From Vicinamibacteria bacterium (GTDB taxonomy: Bacteria > Acidobacteriota > Vicinamibacteria > Fen-336 > JAGNNV01), in assembly GCA_019694155.1 (NCBI GenBank), contig JAIBCN010000177.1, positions 1 through 64,000 on the forward strand: a stretch of DNA of 64,000 bases, given 5' to 3'. The notes beneath the pieces are model-generated. The model had not been told where the DNA came from. It searched no databases and worked only from the letters and a program-made list of their open reading frames with translations. Shown here in pieces: positions 25,626-33,868 of this stretch; position 1 is the first letter of the stretch; each line of letters starts with the position of its first letter. A program made the translations under genes and the position numbers.

Positions 25626-26879
25626 CTACTTCAGGCGAATCCGGTCGAAGGCATCCCAGGCCGAGGCATCGGAGAGGATGACCTCGTCTCCCAGGTTCAG
25701 GCCGTCGAGGATCTGCACGCTGTTGACGGAGGCGCGGCCCAGGCGGACCCGGACGCGATGCGCCTCGCCGGTCACCGGATCCACGCGGAAGAGACTGATC
25801 GTGCTCTCCCCCGCTCCCTGCGCGGGCCTGCCCACGTAAAGGGTGTCGCTCAATCGCGCGACTTCGATGGTGCCATCGACCGTGAGATCGGGCCGGGCGC
25901 CCTTCGGCAACTCCCCTTCCAGAGAGACGTCCACCGCAACCGTCCCGTTCTGCGCGGCCGGATCGATGCGGACCACTTTGCCCTTGACCACGCCGTTGCG
26001 GGTGTCGATCTCACAGGGGAGCCCGAGGGCCAGGTCCTTGGCCGACGTTTCGGCGACACGGATCACGGCTTTGAGACGGGTGGGTTCGACCACGCGGGCG
26101 AGGTTCGTTCCCGGGGTCACGCGCTGACCCACTTCCACGGGAACGGACTGAAGCACACCCGTGATCCCGGCGCGGACCTTCAAGGCGTCGCGCTGAGCCC
26201 GGCGCAGACGTGCCTGCCCGAGGCGCTGCTCGACGGTGGCGCGGGGCACCGCGATCTGCGCTTCGATGGATTCGTTCGAAAGCTTCATCCGCTCCTGCTC
26301 GATCTTGGCCCGGCCCTCGAGTTCCTCCGCCGCGGCCTTGGAGAGCTTGGCGTTCAGACCGGCCACGAGCCCCTGGGCTGCGAGCTCCACGTCGGCATCC
26401 GCGCGAAGGCGCGCCTGGCGCGATTCGGAATCCACCCGGGCCGCCGTCGCCTGCTGGTCGAGGCGCGACCTCTCGATGTTCGACCTGGCCTCGGCGAGGC
26501 GGGCTTCGGCTTCGCGCAGCTGCGACTCGGCGTCCAGCACCTGCATCTCGAGATCAGGATTCGAAAGCTCCAGGATGATGGTGTCGGGCTTCACCGCCGT
26601 GCCGGGCAGCGCCACGATCCTCTCCACGCGCGCTTCGGTGAGCGCGGGGATCCATCGCACCTCCTCGGGCACCAGAGTGCCGAGGCCGCGCATCTGCAGG
26701 AGCATCTCACCCCGCTTCACTTTGTCGAGGAAGAGCGTGCCGCGGTCGACGCTCGGCGCCGCCGGCTTGAGCTGGGAGAGGCCCCAGGTCGCGGAGAGCA
26801 GTACTACCGCGGCGCCGATGCCGATCTGAAGATTCCGTTTCTTGCGCTTGACGGCAAGGTCGGGGCGAGCAATGTCCAT
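25626..26879 (-). CDS. Membrane-fusion (HlyD/MacA-type) periplasmic adaptor
   Basis: A 417-residue adaptor anchored by an N-terminal helix (about residues 17-35). It has the split lipoyl-like domain (up to about 100 and from about 240), a long helical hairpin rich in alanine, glutamate and arginine (about 105-235) and a C-terminal beta-barrel region (about 245-390). Such proteins bridge an inner-membrane ABC permease to an outer-membrane channel. It is the first gene of the operon with the ATPase, ADOP-6, ADOP-5 and AraC genes. GAGGA lies seven bases before the ATG, yet the predicted sigma-54 start would fall downstream of it, so either the promoter or the ribosome site is not used as drawn. 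Confidence 0.9.
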   Translation of the reverse strand: MDIARPDLAVKRKKRNLQIGIGAAVVLLSATWGLSQLKPAAPSVDRGTLFLDKVKRGEMLLQMRGLGTLVPEEVRWIPALTEARVERIVALPGTAVKPDTIILELSNPDLEMQVLDAESQLREAEARLAEARSNIERSRLDQQATAARVDSESRQARLRADADVELAAQGLVAGLNAKLSKAAAEELEGRAKIEQERMKLSNESIEAQIAVPRATVEQRLGQARLRRAQRDALKVRAGITGVLQSVPVEVGQRVTPGTNLARVVEPTRLKAVIRVAETSAKDLALGLPCEIDTRNGVVKGKVVRIDPAAQNGTVAVDVSLEGELPKGARPDLTVDGTIEVARLSDTLYVGRPAQGAGESTISLFRVDPVTGEAHRVRVRLGRASVNSVQILDGLNLGDEVILSDASAWDAFDRIRLK

Positions 26880-26892
26880 GGCGATCCTCGTA

Positions 26893-26907
26893 TCAATGCC
26901 TGTGCCA
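26893..26907 (-). promoter_or_regulatory. Sigma-54-type promoter of the efflux operon
   Basis: On the minus strand TGGCACAGGCATTGA has the -24 element TGGCAC and TTGA at -12. The predicted start (26881) is two bases upstream of the ATG. An AT-rich tract at about 26921-26955 lies between it and the upstream inverted repeat. Confidence 0.55.
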
Positions 26908-26983
26908 GCCGGCTCAGGTCTAGCTATCCTAATTATTTTCAGTCACTTGAATCAATTCGCGACCGGCTGTCCTGGGCATTTCA

Positions 26984-26998
26984 GTCCCATTTGCGGAC
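26984..26998. promoter_or_regulatory. Upstream activator-type inverted repeat
   Basis: GTCCCATTTGCGGAC, a perfect-arm GTCC-N7-GGAC repeat, 77 bp from the promoter at 26893-26907, the same spacing as at 18854. A further palindrome CGGGTTCCCG follows at 27001. Confidence 0.6.
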
Positions 26999-27103
26999 AC
27001 CGGGTTCCCGTGGGCGGAAACCGGCTGAAAGCGGGTGGGCGCGTGGCGGCGGGCGCGCTCGCGAAGAGAGGCGCCGCCGTTTCTCGCGTCAACGCCCACG
27101 GGC

Positions 27104-27121
27104 CGGGCCACGAAAGGCCCG
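27104..27121. other. Stem-loop in the 26.88-27.27 kb gene-free stretch
   Basis: CGGGCC and GGCCCG pair across a six-base loop. Apart from this, the promoter elements at 26.89-27.01 kb and the inverted repeat at 27247, I see nothing in the 394 bases between the adaptor start and the small secreted gene. It may end transcription of that gene, but there is no T-run. Confidence 0.3.
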
Positions 27122-27246
27122 CGCTGCGCGCTCCGGCGGCTCCGCGGACTCTTCGAGAATCCACGGGCTTCGGCTCGCGGCCTGGGGGCGATTCCCCTCG
27201 CCCCCCTCTCCGTGCGATCAGGCGACCCTGGCATCGCAGTCCGCCT

Positions 27247-27280
27247 GGACTAACAGATCGTGTTAGTCGAGTGTTAGTCC
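27247..27280. repeat. GGACTAACA / TGTTAGTCC inverted repeat with an extra copy
   Basis: GGACTAACA (27247-27255) pairs with TGTTAGTCC (27272-27280); a third copy, TGTTAGTC, lies between them at 27261-27268. The right arm overlaps the stop codon of the small secreted protein (27274-27276). It could be an mRNA 3' end structure or a protein site. Confidence 0.5.
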
Positions 27281-27627
27281 CGGGAGGGCTCGCCGGGCGA
27301 GGTCCGGCGCGATGCCTTCGCGGCCTTCCCCGCGGCCAGGGTCTTCGGGACGTCGGCGCGGTACGGCGCGAAGCTCTCGAAGGGCGGGGTGATGATCGCG
27401 CCCGGAACCGCGCGCCCCTCGGCCTCCCGCTCGGCGAGCCTCTTTTCGAGCTGCGCGATCTGCTCCTCCCACCCGAGGTCGATCTCCGCCTGGGTTGCGC
27501 AGCCGACGCGCAGGGTCTCGGCCGCGCCTTCGCTGGCTTTGGGGGCCTGCTCGGCCGCGGAGAGCATGGCGGCGGAGGCAAGAGTCACGAACGAGAACGA
27601 GAGTGTCTTCAGCATGGGCTTGATCAT
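27274..27627 (-). CDS. Small secreted hypothetical protein
   Basis: I do not recognise this 117-residue protein. It starts at an ATG preceded by CAGGAG with ideal spacing, which decides against the longer open frame upstream. Residues 1-24 (MIKPMLKTLSFSFVTLASAA and following) are a good signal peptide. The mature part has one cysteine, a short charged helix (WEEQIAQLEKRLAEREAEG, about 53-71) and a basic, proline- and serine-rich tail. It is divergent from ADOP-7 across a 393-base regulatory region that carries an activator-type site. It may be a small periplasmic partner of the permeases; that is only suggested by position. Confidence 0.55.
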   Translation of the reverse strand: MIKPMLKTLSFSFVTLASAAMLSAAEQAPKASEGAAETLRVGCATQAEIDLGWEEQIAQLEKRLAEREAEGRAVPGAIITPPFESFAPYRADVPKTLAAGKAAKASRRTSPGEPSRD

Positions 27628-27733
27628 GGGTTTGCTCCTGAACGCATCACGCCTCATGGCGACGGCGGGACGCAGGGGTTGAGCGGCTAGGAAACGCGAA
27701 AGAAAACCAGTCAGTTGAACGCCGGTATACGAC

Positions 27734-27749
27734 TGTCCGAGGCCGGACA
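27734..27749. promoter_or_regulatory. Activator-type inverted repeat upstream of ADOP-7
   Basis: TGTCCGAGGCCGGACA has perfect six-base arms (TGTCCG/CGGACA). It resembles the GTCC-N7-GGAC sites but has a six-base spacer. The bases after it (CCGTGGTTCC) resemble those after the 26984 site. Confidence 0.5.
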
Positions 27750-27766
27750 CCGTGGTTCCGGAAGCG

Positions 27767-27876
27767 AACGGTTCCACGGATGAAAGCGCTGGCCGTACAA
27801 CGGTTTGGCCGTGCGAGCGAGGCTGAACTTTCGGTTGCTTCACACCCGAAGAGACGAGCGATCCGGGCAAACGGTT
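27767..27876. repeat. Three AACGGTT direct repeats upstream of ADOP-7
   Basis: AACGGTT occurs at 27767-27773, 27799-27805 and 27870-27876, all in the same orientation. GGTTCC occurs at 27754, 27770 and 27873. The 32-base first interval is close to three helical turns. Such clustering suggests operator half-sites for an unidentified regulator. Confidence 0.4.
27824..27838 (+). promoter_or_regulatory. Weak sigma-54-like promoter for ADOP-7
   Basis: TGAACTTTCGGTTGC has a perfect -12 (TTGC, followed by T) but GA instead of GG at -24. It lies 75 bases past the inverted repeat at 27734-27749, close to the 77-base spacing of the two duplicated promoters. The predicted leader is about 170 nt. Confidence 0.3.
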
Positions 27877-28020
27877 CCCTTCAACCGAAAGGCTTGTTCA
27901 CGGACTGCCGGGCGAGCGGGAATGGAGCTAACCCGGGCCTTCTCGAGAGCGTCTCAACAAGGACCGGGCCCAGTCCCCTCCCGCTTCTTTCGGGGGCCGC
28001 GCGCCCTTCACGGAGGAGAG

Positions 28021-30465
28021 ATGATGTCCGATCAAAACCTTGCCGCGTTCGCGCGCGACGTCCGCTTCGCCCTGAGACAACTGCGCCGCGACCGCGCATT
28101 CGCCCTCGCCGCCATCTTCACTCTGTCACTCGGCATCGGCGCCACCACCGCACTGTTCAGCGTCCTGCAGGCCGTGGTCCTGAACCCTCTGCCCTTCCCC
28201 GGCTCCGAGCAGCTCATCGATATCGCCACCACTTCGCAGGGTGAACCCGGCGCGATCTCCGCGGGCAACTACTACGTCATCAGGACGGGCTCGCGCACTC
28301 TCGCCGGGGTCGCGGCTCGGAGCGGAGCCACCTTCAACCTCACGGGAGACGGCGACCCCGAGCGGGTCCCGGGAGCGCGCGTCACCGCCTCCTACTTCAA
28401 AGTGCTGGGAATCGAGCCGGAACTGGGGCGCCCGTTCACTGACTCCGATGAGTCGTCGGCGAACACGCGCGTCGTGATCCTGAGCCGCCGTCTCTTCACG
28501 AGGCGCTTCGCCGCGGACCCCGCGATCATCGGCCGGACGATCCTTCTGAGCGGGTCGCCTTACGAGGTCCTGGGCGTGATGCCTGAGACCTTCCGGATCC
28601 CCGAGGATCCCGCGGAGCTGTGGACGCCGCTCGGCCTCACCGAAGCCGGCGCGAGCTTCGATGCAAGCTACCTGTCCGTGGTCGCGCGGCTCAAGGATGG
28701 CGTCACCGATTCGGGCCTCGCGGCGGACATCGCGGCGCTGAATCGCGCCATCCTCGAGGCCGCTCCTCGCGACAACGAGGGCCGCTCTCTCGTGGCGAAC
28801 CGCCTGCTGGACCAGATCGTCGGCGACTATCGACCGCGCCTGTTCCTCCTCCTGGGCGCGGTCTCCCTCGTCTTCCTGATTGCCTGTGTGAATGTCGCCG
28901 GCCTGCTCATGGCGCGAGGCGCCGCAAGGCATCGCGAGATCGCCGTCCGCGCGGCGCTCGGAGCGGGTCGCGCGCGCCTCGCGCGCCAGCTCATGACCGA
29001 GGCCCTGGTGCTCTGCGCGATGGGAACGCTCGGCGGCATCGCCCTGTCGGCGGCGGCTCTGCCGGTGTTCGTCTCGCAAAGCCCCGCGGGCGTTCCCCGA
29101 CTTGCGGAGGCCGCGATCAGCGCGCCGGTCCTGGTCGCAACCGCGGTCCTGGCCCTCATCGCCACCCTCCTCGCCGGGATCGCTCCCGCGCTCCGCGAGT
29201 CCCGCGCCGATCTCACCGCGGGCGCGGCACAGAATTCGCGCGGTTCGGTCGGGGGCGTCCGCGACTCGGTCAGGCAGGCATTCGTGGCGGCCGAGACAGC
29301 GCTCGCACTCATGCTCCTGATGGGCGCCGGCCTCCTGATCCGGAGCGCGTCCAACCTCGAGCGAGTGTCCCCCGGCTTCGACCCGCAAGGCCTCCTGACC
29401 GCCCGCGTGGCTCTGCCCGTGTCGGCTTATCCCGGAGAGGAGAAACCCGCGGCCGCAGCCGCGCGCATGGTCGAGGCCCTCGCCTCCCGGCCGGGCGTCG
29501 CCGAGGCCGCCGCATCCACCCGGCCGCCCCTCATCGGCGATGTCGACTACGGCCTGCGAATCGAGGGCCGTGAGCCCGTTCCCAAGAACCGCATCAACGC
29601 GCGCATGCAGCTCGTGACACCGGGCTATCTCGAAACGCTTCGCGTTCCTCTTCGCGCCGGCCGGACTTTCTCCGACGCGGACCTGCGCAGTGCCCCGCGG
29701 GTGATGATCGTGAGCGAAACCCTCGCGCGTCTGGCCTGGCCCGGAGAAAATCCGATCGGCAAACGCATCGCCTGTTGCGAAGGCCGGCCCGACGCGCCCG
29801 TGTGGAAGGAGGTGATCGGCGTGGTGGCCGACACGAAAGCGCGTGGTCTTCAGACCCCGGGCTTCGCCGAGTTTTACCTTCCCATGGACCAGGCCCCGTC
29901 CCGCTCCTTCGAGGCGAACGGAGGTTCCATCACGCTCGTGGCACGATCCTCCAGCGCGAACCCGGCGGCACTCGCGCCCCTCGTACGGGACGCGGTGAGA
30001 CAGGTGGACCCGGGACTGCCGCTCTATGACGTCGCCACCATGCAGTCGCGGGTTGCCGCCTCCTCCGCGCTGATGAGGTTCAATCGCTTCCTACTCTCCT
30101 GTCTCGGCCTCGTGGGACTGGCGCTCGCCGCGATCGGCATTTATGGCGTCATCGCCTACCTGGCCGGTCAGCGGTCGCGTGAGATCGGCGTTCGCATGGC
30201 CCTGGGCGCCAGGCCGGTCGACGTGGTCCGGCTGGTCCTGAGCCAGGGTCTCGCTGCAGTGAGCGTTGGGCTCGTGCTCGGCGGCATCGGAGCCTTCGCG
30301 CAAGGCCAGGCGGTCGAAGCCCTTCTCTTCGGGGTCTCCGGGCGCGACCCGGGGACCTTCGTCGCGGTCGCCGGAGTGCTGGCGCTCGCCGCCTTCGGCG
30401 CGAGCATGCTCCCCGCAATGCGCGCCGCCAGGATCGATCCGGCGAAAACCCTCGCCGAGCCCTGA
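28021..30465 (+). CDS. ADOP-7 permease
   Basis: A single-gene ADOP transcription unit of 814 residues. LGIGATTALF lies near 37-46, REIAVRAALGAG in the first FtsX domain and [11 protein letters not shown] (720-730) in the second. It ends DPAKTLAEP, the only ADOP here without the ALRxE-like ending. GGAGGAG at 28012-28018 favours the second ATG (28024) of the ATGATG pair, though either is possible. It is followed by the convergent LolA-like gene with 17 bases between stops. It has no ATPase gene beside it. Confidence 0.88.
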   Translation: MMSDQNLAAFARDVRFALRQLRRDRAFALAAIFTLSLGIGATTALFSVLQAVVLNPLPFPGSEQLIDIATTSQGEPGAISAGNYYVIRTGSRTLAGVAARSGATFNLTGDGDPERVPGARVTASYFKVLGIEPELGRPFTDSDESSANTRVVILSRRLFTRRFAADPAIIGRTILLSGSPYEVLGVMPETFRIPEDPAELWTPLGLTEAGASFDASYLSVVARLKDGVTDSGLAADIAALNRAILEAAPRDNEGRSLVANRLLDQIVGDYRPRLFLLLGAVSLVFLIACVNVAGLLMARGAARHREIAVRAALGAGRARLARQLMTEALVLCAMGTLGGIALSAAALPVFVSQSPAGVPRLAEAAISAPVLVATAVLALIATLLAGIAPALRESRADLTAGAAQNSRGSVGGVRDSVRQAFVAAETALALMLLMGAGLLIRSASNLERVSPGFDPQGLLTARVALPVSAYPGEEKPAAAAARMVEALASRPGVAEAAASTRPPLIGDVDYGLRIEGREPVPKNRINARMQLVTPGYLETLRVPLRAGRTFSDADLRSAPRVMIVSETLARLAWPGENPIGKRIACCEGRPDAPVWKEVIGVVADTKARGLQTPGFAEFYLPMDQAPSRSFEANGGSITLVARSSSANPAALAPLVRDAVRQVDPGLPLYDVATMQSRVAASSALMRFNRFLLSCLGLVGLALAAIGIYGVIAYLAGQRSREIGVRMALGARPVDVVRLVLSQGLAAVSVGLVLGGIGAFAQGQAVEALLFGVSGRDPGTFVAVAGVLALAAFGASMLPAMRAARIDPAKTLAEP

Positions 30466-30482
30466 GCAACCGGTGCTTTCCC

Positions 30483-31199
30483 CTATCGAGACCGGGATTC
30501 GGGCGGGAGCGGGCTTAAGAAGGCGTCTCGGGGAGCCACGGCTTCCGCCTGGAACCTGACGATCTCGTATCGCCACGACCCGTCGGCCCGGGCGCCCCAC
30601 TTCGGATACCTGACACTCCCGGAGGAGGCCAGAGGTCCGAACGCAGTCCCCCGCTCATCGCCGCCTGCGCCAAACAGCATCGGCTCGCCCTTCCGGTTCA
30701 CGACAAACCAGTTCAGGACGGTTCCGTCGGCATTCAGGACCTCGAGGCGAAAGGGACCGGGCGCGCGATAGGTGAGGCTTGTGTCCCGCTTCGCCATGCG
30801 ATGGAAGGTGCGATAGACATTCGCCTCCCACCACGCTCGATCCGCCTGGTACTGCGCCTCGGTCAGGCGCGCGCCCGCCTCAGGCCCCAGCTCGCGCATC
30901 CCCACGCCGCCCTCGATTCGTCGCGCGCGTGTGAACTCTCCATTTCCCGCCCAGAAGCGCACACGCGGCGACTTGAGGTCGTTCCAGATCCTGTTCACGA
31001 AAGGCTCCGAAATGTCGAGATCGTCGTGCCGCGCCTCGACGTGAACGAACGTGACTGCCGCCCACGCGTCGCGGCCACCCATCGCGTGCAGGAGCTTCTC
31101 CGCGAGTGCCGGGCCGGGGTCTTCGGGCGGCGCCTGCTTCGCAAGGGCCGGGAGCGCGGAGGAGATCAGGAGAGCGGCGAGCGCGAGGGTTGGTTTCAT
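30483..31199 (-). CDS. Secreted LolA/LppX-like protein
   Basis: A 238-residue exported protein with a signal peptide (MKPTLALAALLISSALPALA). The mature N-terminus (LAEKLLHAMGGRDAWAAVTFVHVEAR, about 32-57, shown here in part) has the helix-then-strand pattern typical of LolA-like lipoprotein or lipid carriers, and the remainder is strand-rich. The family match is tentative. It is divergent from the ADOP-8 operon. On its own strand TGGCGCGCGAATTGC gives a sigma-54-type promoter whose start would be only five bases from the ATG, and no ribosome site is visible. A periplasmic carrier expressed with lipoprotein-type permeases would make functional sense. Confidence 0.65.
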   Translation of the reverse strand: MKPTLALAALLISSALPALAKQAPPEDPGPALAEKLLHAMGGRDAWAAVTFVHVEARHDDLDISEPFVNRIWNDLKSPRVRFWAGNGEFTRARRIEGGVGMRELGPEAGARLTEAQYQADRAWWEANVYRTFHRMAKRDTSLTYRAPGPFRLEVLNADGTVLNWFVVNRKGEPMLFGAGGDERGTAFGPLASSGSVRYPKWGARADGSWRYEIVRFQAEAVAPRDAFLSPLPPESRSR

Positions 31200-31215
31200 G
31201 GCGCCGTTACCGCGA

Positions 31216-31230
31216 GCAATTCGCGCGCCA
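31216..31230 (-). promoter_or_regulatory. Sigma-54-type promoter of the LolA-like gene
   Basis: Minus-strand TGGCGCGCGAATTGC has GG-N10-GC spacing with a perfect TTGCT at -12. The predicted start is near 31204, five bases from the ATG at 31199. Confidence 0.5.
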
Positions 31231-31277
31231 CTGCCCTCCAGGCTGCCTGCAATGCGCGTCCGATTGCGGGACGCCAG

Positions 31278-31292
31278 GTCCCAAACACGAAC
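31278..31292. promoter_or_regulatory. Shared activator-type site between divergent promoters
   Basis: GTCCCAAACACGAAC matches the 18854 site at 12 of 15 positions. It lies about 48 bases from the leftward promoter at 31216-31230 and about 41 from the rightward one at 31333-31347. Confidence 0.5.
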
Positions 31293-31332
31293 GCCCGGCC
31301 TCGCCAACCCGCTTGAAACCAGGCGGTTCGCC

Positions 31333-31347
31333 TGGCACGGGACTTGG
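31333..31347 (+). promoter_or_regulatory. Sigma-54-type promoter of the ADOP-8 to ADOP-12 operon
   Basis: TGGCACGGGACTTGG, identical over 15 bases to the ADOP-14 promoter at 60526. The -24 element is perfect; the -12 reads TTGG. The predicted start is two bases before the ATG. Confidence 0.55.
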
Positions 31348-31360
31348 TAGCACCGACACC

Positions 31361-33829
31361 ATGACATTCGTGACCGGTCTGCTCAGCGCTTTCCGGCAGG
31401 CCTTTCGACAGCTGGGCCGCGCTCCGGGGTTCAGCGCCGTGGTTGTCGTCATCGTTGCTCTGGGAATCGGCGCCAACGCGGCGATCTTCTCCGTGGTTCG
31501 GGCCGTCATGCTCCGGCCCCTGCCCATGGCCGAACCGGACCGCCTCGTCCGTCTGCGCGAGAACTTCGGCAATGGCGCGGAGGAGACCCAGCTGAATCTC
31601 GCCCCCATCACCTGGCAGCGATGGCGCGAATCGAACACCGTCTTCACCGACATGGCGGCCGCCACTGGAGCGACCTTTACTCTCACCGGAGAGGGCGAGG
31701 CGGAGTACGTGCCCGCCGCGGTGATCTCGCACAACTTCTTCCCCGTTCTGGGCGTGGCGCCGGCACTCGGCCGGAACTTCCTTCCCGAAGAGGACCGTCC
31801 CGGGGCGGCGCGGGTGGTGCTAATCAGCCACGGTTTCTGGCAGCGTGTGCTTGGCGGCGCCTCAGACGTGCTCGGCCGCACCGTCACGCTGGACGGAGAG
31901 AAGCGGACGGTGGTGGGCGTGATGCCCCGAGACTTCCGCCATCCCTATCGAGCGCAGATCTGGGCGCCCATCGCCTTGAACATCGACCCCGCGCAGGCGT
32001 CTGGCCACTATCTCTACGTCCCCGCGCGTCTCAAGCCGGGGGTGACCCTCGCCCAGGCCGAAGAGTCGATGCGCGGGCTTTGCGAACGCATCGCGCGGGA
32101 TTTCCCGGCGCCCACGAACGCGCGTCAGGCGCAGATCGTGCCTCTCCAGGACAGCTTCGTCCGGGATTCGAGGCCGCGCCTCGTCGCGGTCATGGCCGCG
32201 GCGCTCTTCGTTCTCCTCATCGCGGGCGCCAACATCGCAAGCCTCCTCCTCGCGCGCCAGGTGAGCCGGGCCACCGAGACGAGCGTGCGCGCGGCCCTGG
32301 GCGCATCGCGCGGCGTGCTACTGCGCGAGTTCCTCGCCCTGAGCCTGCTGCTCGCGGCGATCGGCAGCGTCCTCGGCGTGATGCTGGCCTCGCTGCTCAC
32401 GGGGCCGCTTTACGCACTCTCCCCGATGGCAAGCGATTCGACCGGCAACGCCATGCGCGAGTTCGACACCGCAGTGCGCATCGACGGGCAGGTCCTCCTC
32501 GTCACCACGGGTCTCACTCTCCTCGTCGGTCTGGGCTTCCGCCTGCTGCCCGCGCTTCGCGGCAGCCGGGACGATCTTCAGCTCGCCATCAAGGGCGGAA
32601 GCCGCGGGTCCACCCTCGACCGCGGCACCCGGGGCACCCTCTCGTCGCTGGTCGTGGCCGAGATCGCGGTGGCGCTCGTGCTTCTCGTGGGCACGGGCCT
32701 GATGATCCGGAGCTTCGCGAACCTGGTGGCGCTCGACTGGGGCTTCGAAACCAGGGACCGCCTCGCCTTCAACGTGACCTTCTCGAGCCACCTCCGGCCC
32801 GAACATCGGGATCGGGTCGCCTACATCAACGAGACGCTCGATCGCCTGCGCGCCCTTCCCGGAGTGGAGGGAGCGACCGCTACCACGCTCGACCTCATCG
32901 CCCGCGGCCGGAACCTCGCGGGGATCACGCCCGAAGGCAGCACCCCCCCAGAGGGCCGTGGCTATTTCATCGTGACCCACAAGATGGTCGCTCCCGGCTA
33001 TTTCAAGGAGCTCGGCATCGGAATCGTGAAGGGGCGCGGCATCGAGGAAACGGACGGCGCGGCGGGACAGCGGGTGGCGGTGGTCTCCCAGGAGTTCGCC
33101 AGCTACTTCTGGCCCGGCCAGGACCCGATCGGCAAGACGATCAAGCGCGGCCGGCCCGACGACCCGCGGCCGCCATATCTCGTGGTGGGCGTGGCGCGTG
33201 ATGTGGAGGGCACCTTCGACCCCACAGACGGAGGCGAGTTGCACGGCGCCTGGTACCTTTCGTACGCCCAGAACCCGAACTACCTCGCGGACGACGTCAG
33301 CTTCGTGGTTCACTCGAGCCTGCCCACCGCCGTTCTGCAGCGCCAGATCCGCGGTCAGCTGGCCAGGGTGGACCCGGCCATAGCGCCCTATGACTTCAAC
33401 ACCGTGGACCGGCTGGTCGAGGACACGCGCGTCGAGGATCGCTTCGGCCTTCTCATGATGAGCCTCTTCGGATGCCTCGGTCTGATCCTGTCGGCGGTCG
33501 GCCTCTACGGCCTGCTCTCTTTCCAAATCGCGCGCCGCACGAGGGAGTTCGGCGTTCGCAGCGCGCTCGGCGCGAGTGCCTCCGACACCGCGCGGCTCAT
33601 CCTGGGGCAGGGCGGACGTCTCGTCGCCCTGGGTCTCGGGGCAGGCCTGGTGTGCGCGGCCGCCCTCGCCCGCGTCATGGAGAGCCAGCTTCACGACGTC
33701 TCCGGGGTGGACCCCTTCGCCTACCTGGCCGCCGCCCTGGTGCTGACCTCGACCGCCACGCTCGCCTGCGCCCTGCCCGCGCGACGGGCCGCCCGCGTGG
33801 ACCCCATGGTGGCGCTGCGTGAGGACTGA
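31361..33829 (+). CDS. ADOP-8 permease, first of a five-permease operon
   Basis: An 822-residue ADOP permease with ALGIGANAAIF (33-43), [12 protein letters not shown] in the first FtsX domain and REFGVRSALGA (728-738) in the second. The N-terminus has about five residues more than its relatives before the first helix; a GTG three codons downstream is a possible alternative start. No Shine-Dalgarno sequence precedes the ATG, in keeping with a leaderless message. It starts a block of five permeases on one strand with no ATPase among them. Confidence 0.88.
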   Translation: MTFVTGLLSAFRQAFRQLGRAPGFSAVVVVIVALGIGANAAIFSVVRAVMLRPLPMAEPDRLVRLRENFGNGAEETQLNLAPITWQRWRESNTVFTDMAAATGATFTLTGEGEAEYVPAAVISHNFFPVLGVAPALGRNFLPEEDRPGAARVVLISHGFWQRVLGGASDVLGRTVTLDGEKRTVVGVMPRDFRHPYRAQIWAPIALNIDPAQASGHYLYVPARLKPGVTLAQAEESMRGLCERIARDFPAPTNARQAQIVPLQDSFVRDSRPRLVAVMAAALFVLLIAGANIASLLLARQVSRATETSVRAALGASRGVLLREFLALSLLLAAIGSVLGVMLASLLTGPLYALSPMASDSTGNAMREFDTAVRIDGQVLLVTTGLTLLVGLGFRLLPALRGSRDDLQLAIKGGSRGSTLDRGTRGTLSSLVVAEIAVALVLLVGTGLMIRSFANLVALDWGFETRDRLAFNVTFSSHLRPEHRDRVAYINETLDRLRALPGVEGATATTLDLIARGRNLAGITPEGSTPPEGRGYFIVTHKMVAPGYFKELGIGIVKGRGIEETDGAAGQRVAVVSQEFASYFWPGQDPIGKTIKRGRPDDPRPPYLVVGVARDVEGTFDPTDGGELHGAWYLSYAQNPNYLADDVSFVVHSSLPTAVLQRQIRGQLARVDPAIAPYDFNTVDRLVEDTRVEDRFGLLMMSLFGCLGLILSAVGLYGLLSFQIARRTREFGVRSALGASASDTARLILGQGGRLVALGLGAGLVCAAALARVMESQLHDVSGVDPFAYLAAALVLTSTATLACALPARRAARVDPMVALRED

Positions 33830-33868
33830 GGATCTGCCGACCCGCCACCCCACCCCGAAGGAGGGCCC

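Noticed and set aside
24855-27266. 803-codon open frame on the plus strand
   Set aside because: It is antisense to the ATPase and adaptor genes and their promoter region; those have clear domains and this frame has none.
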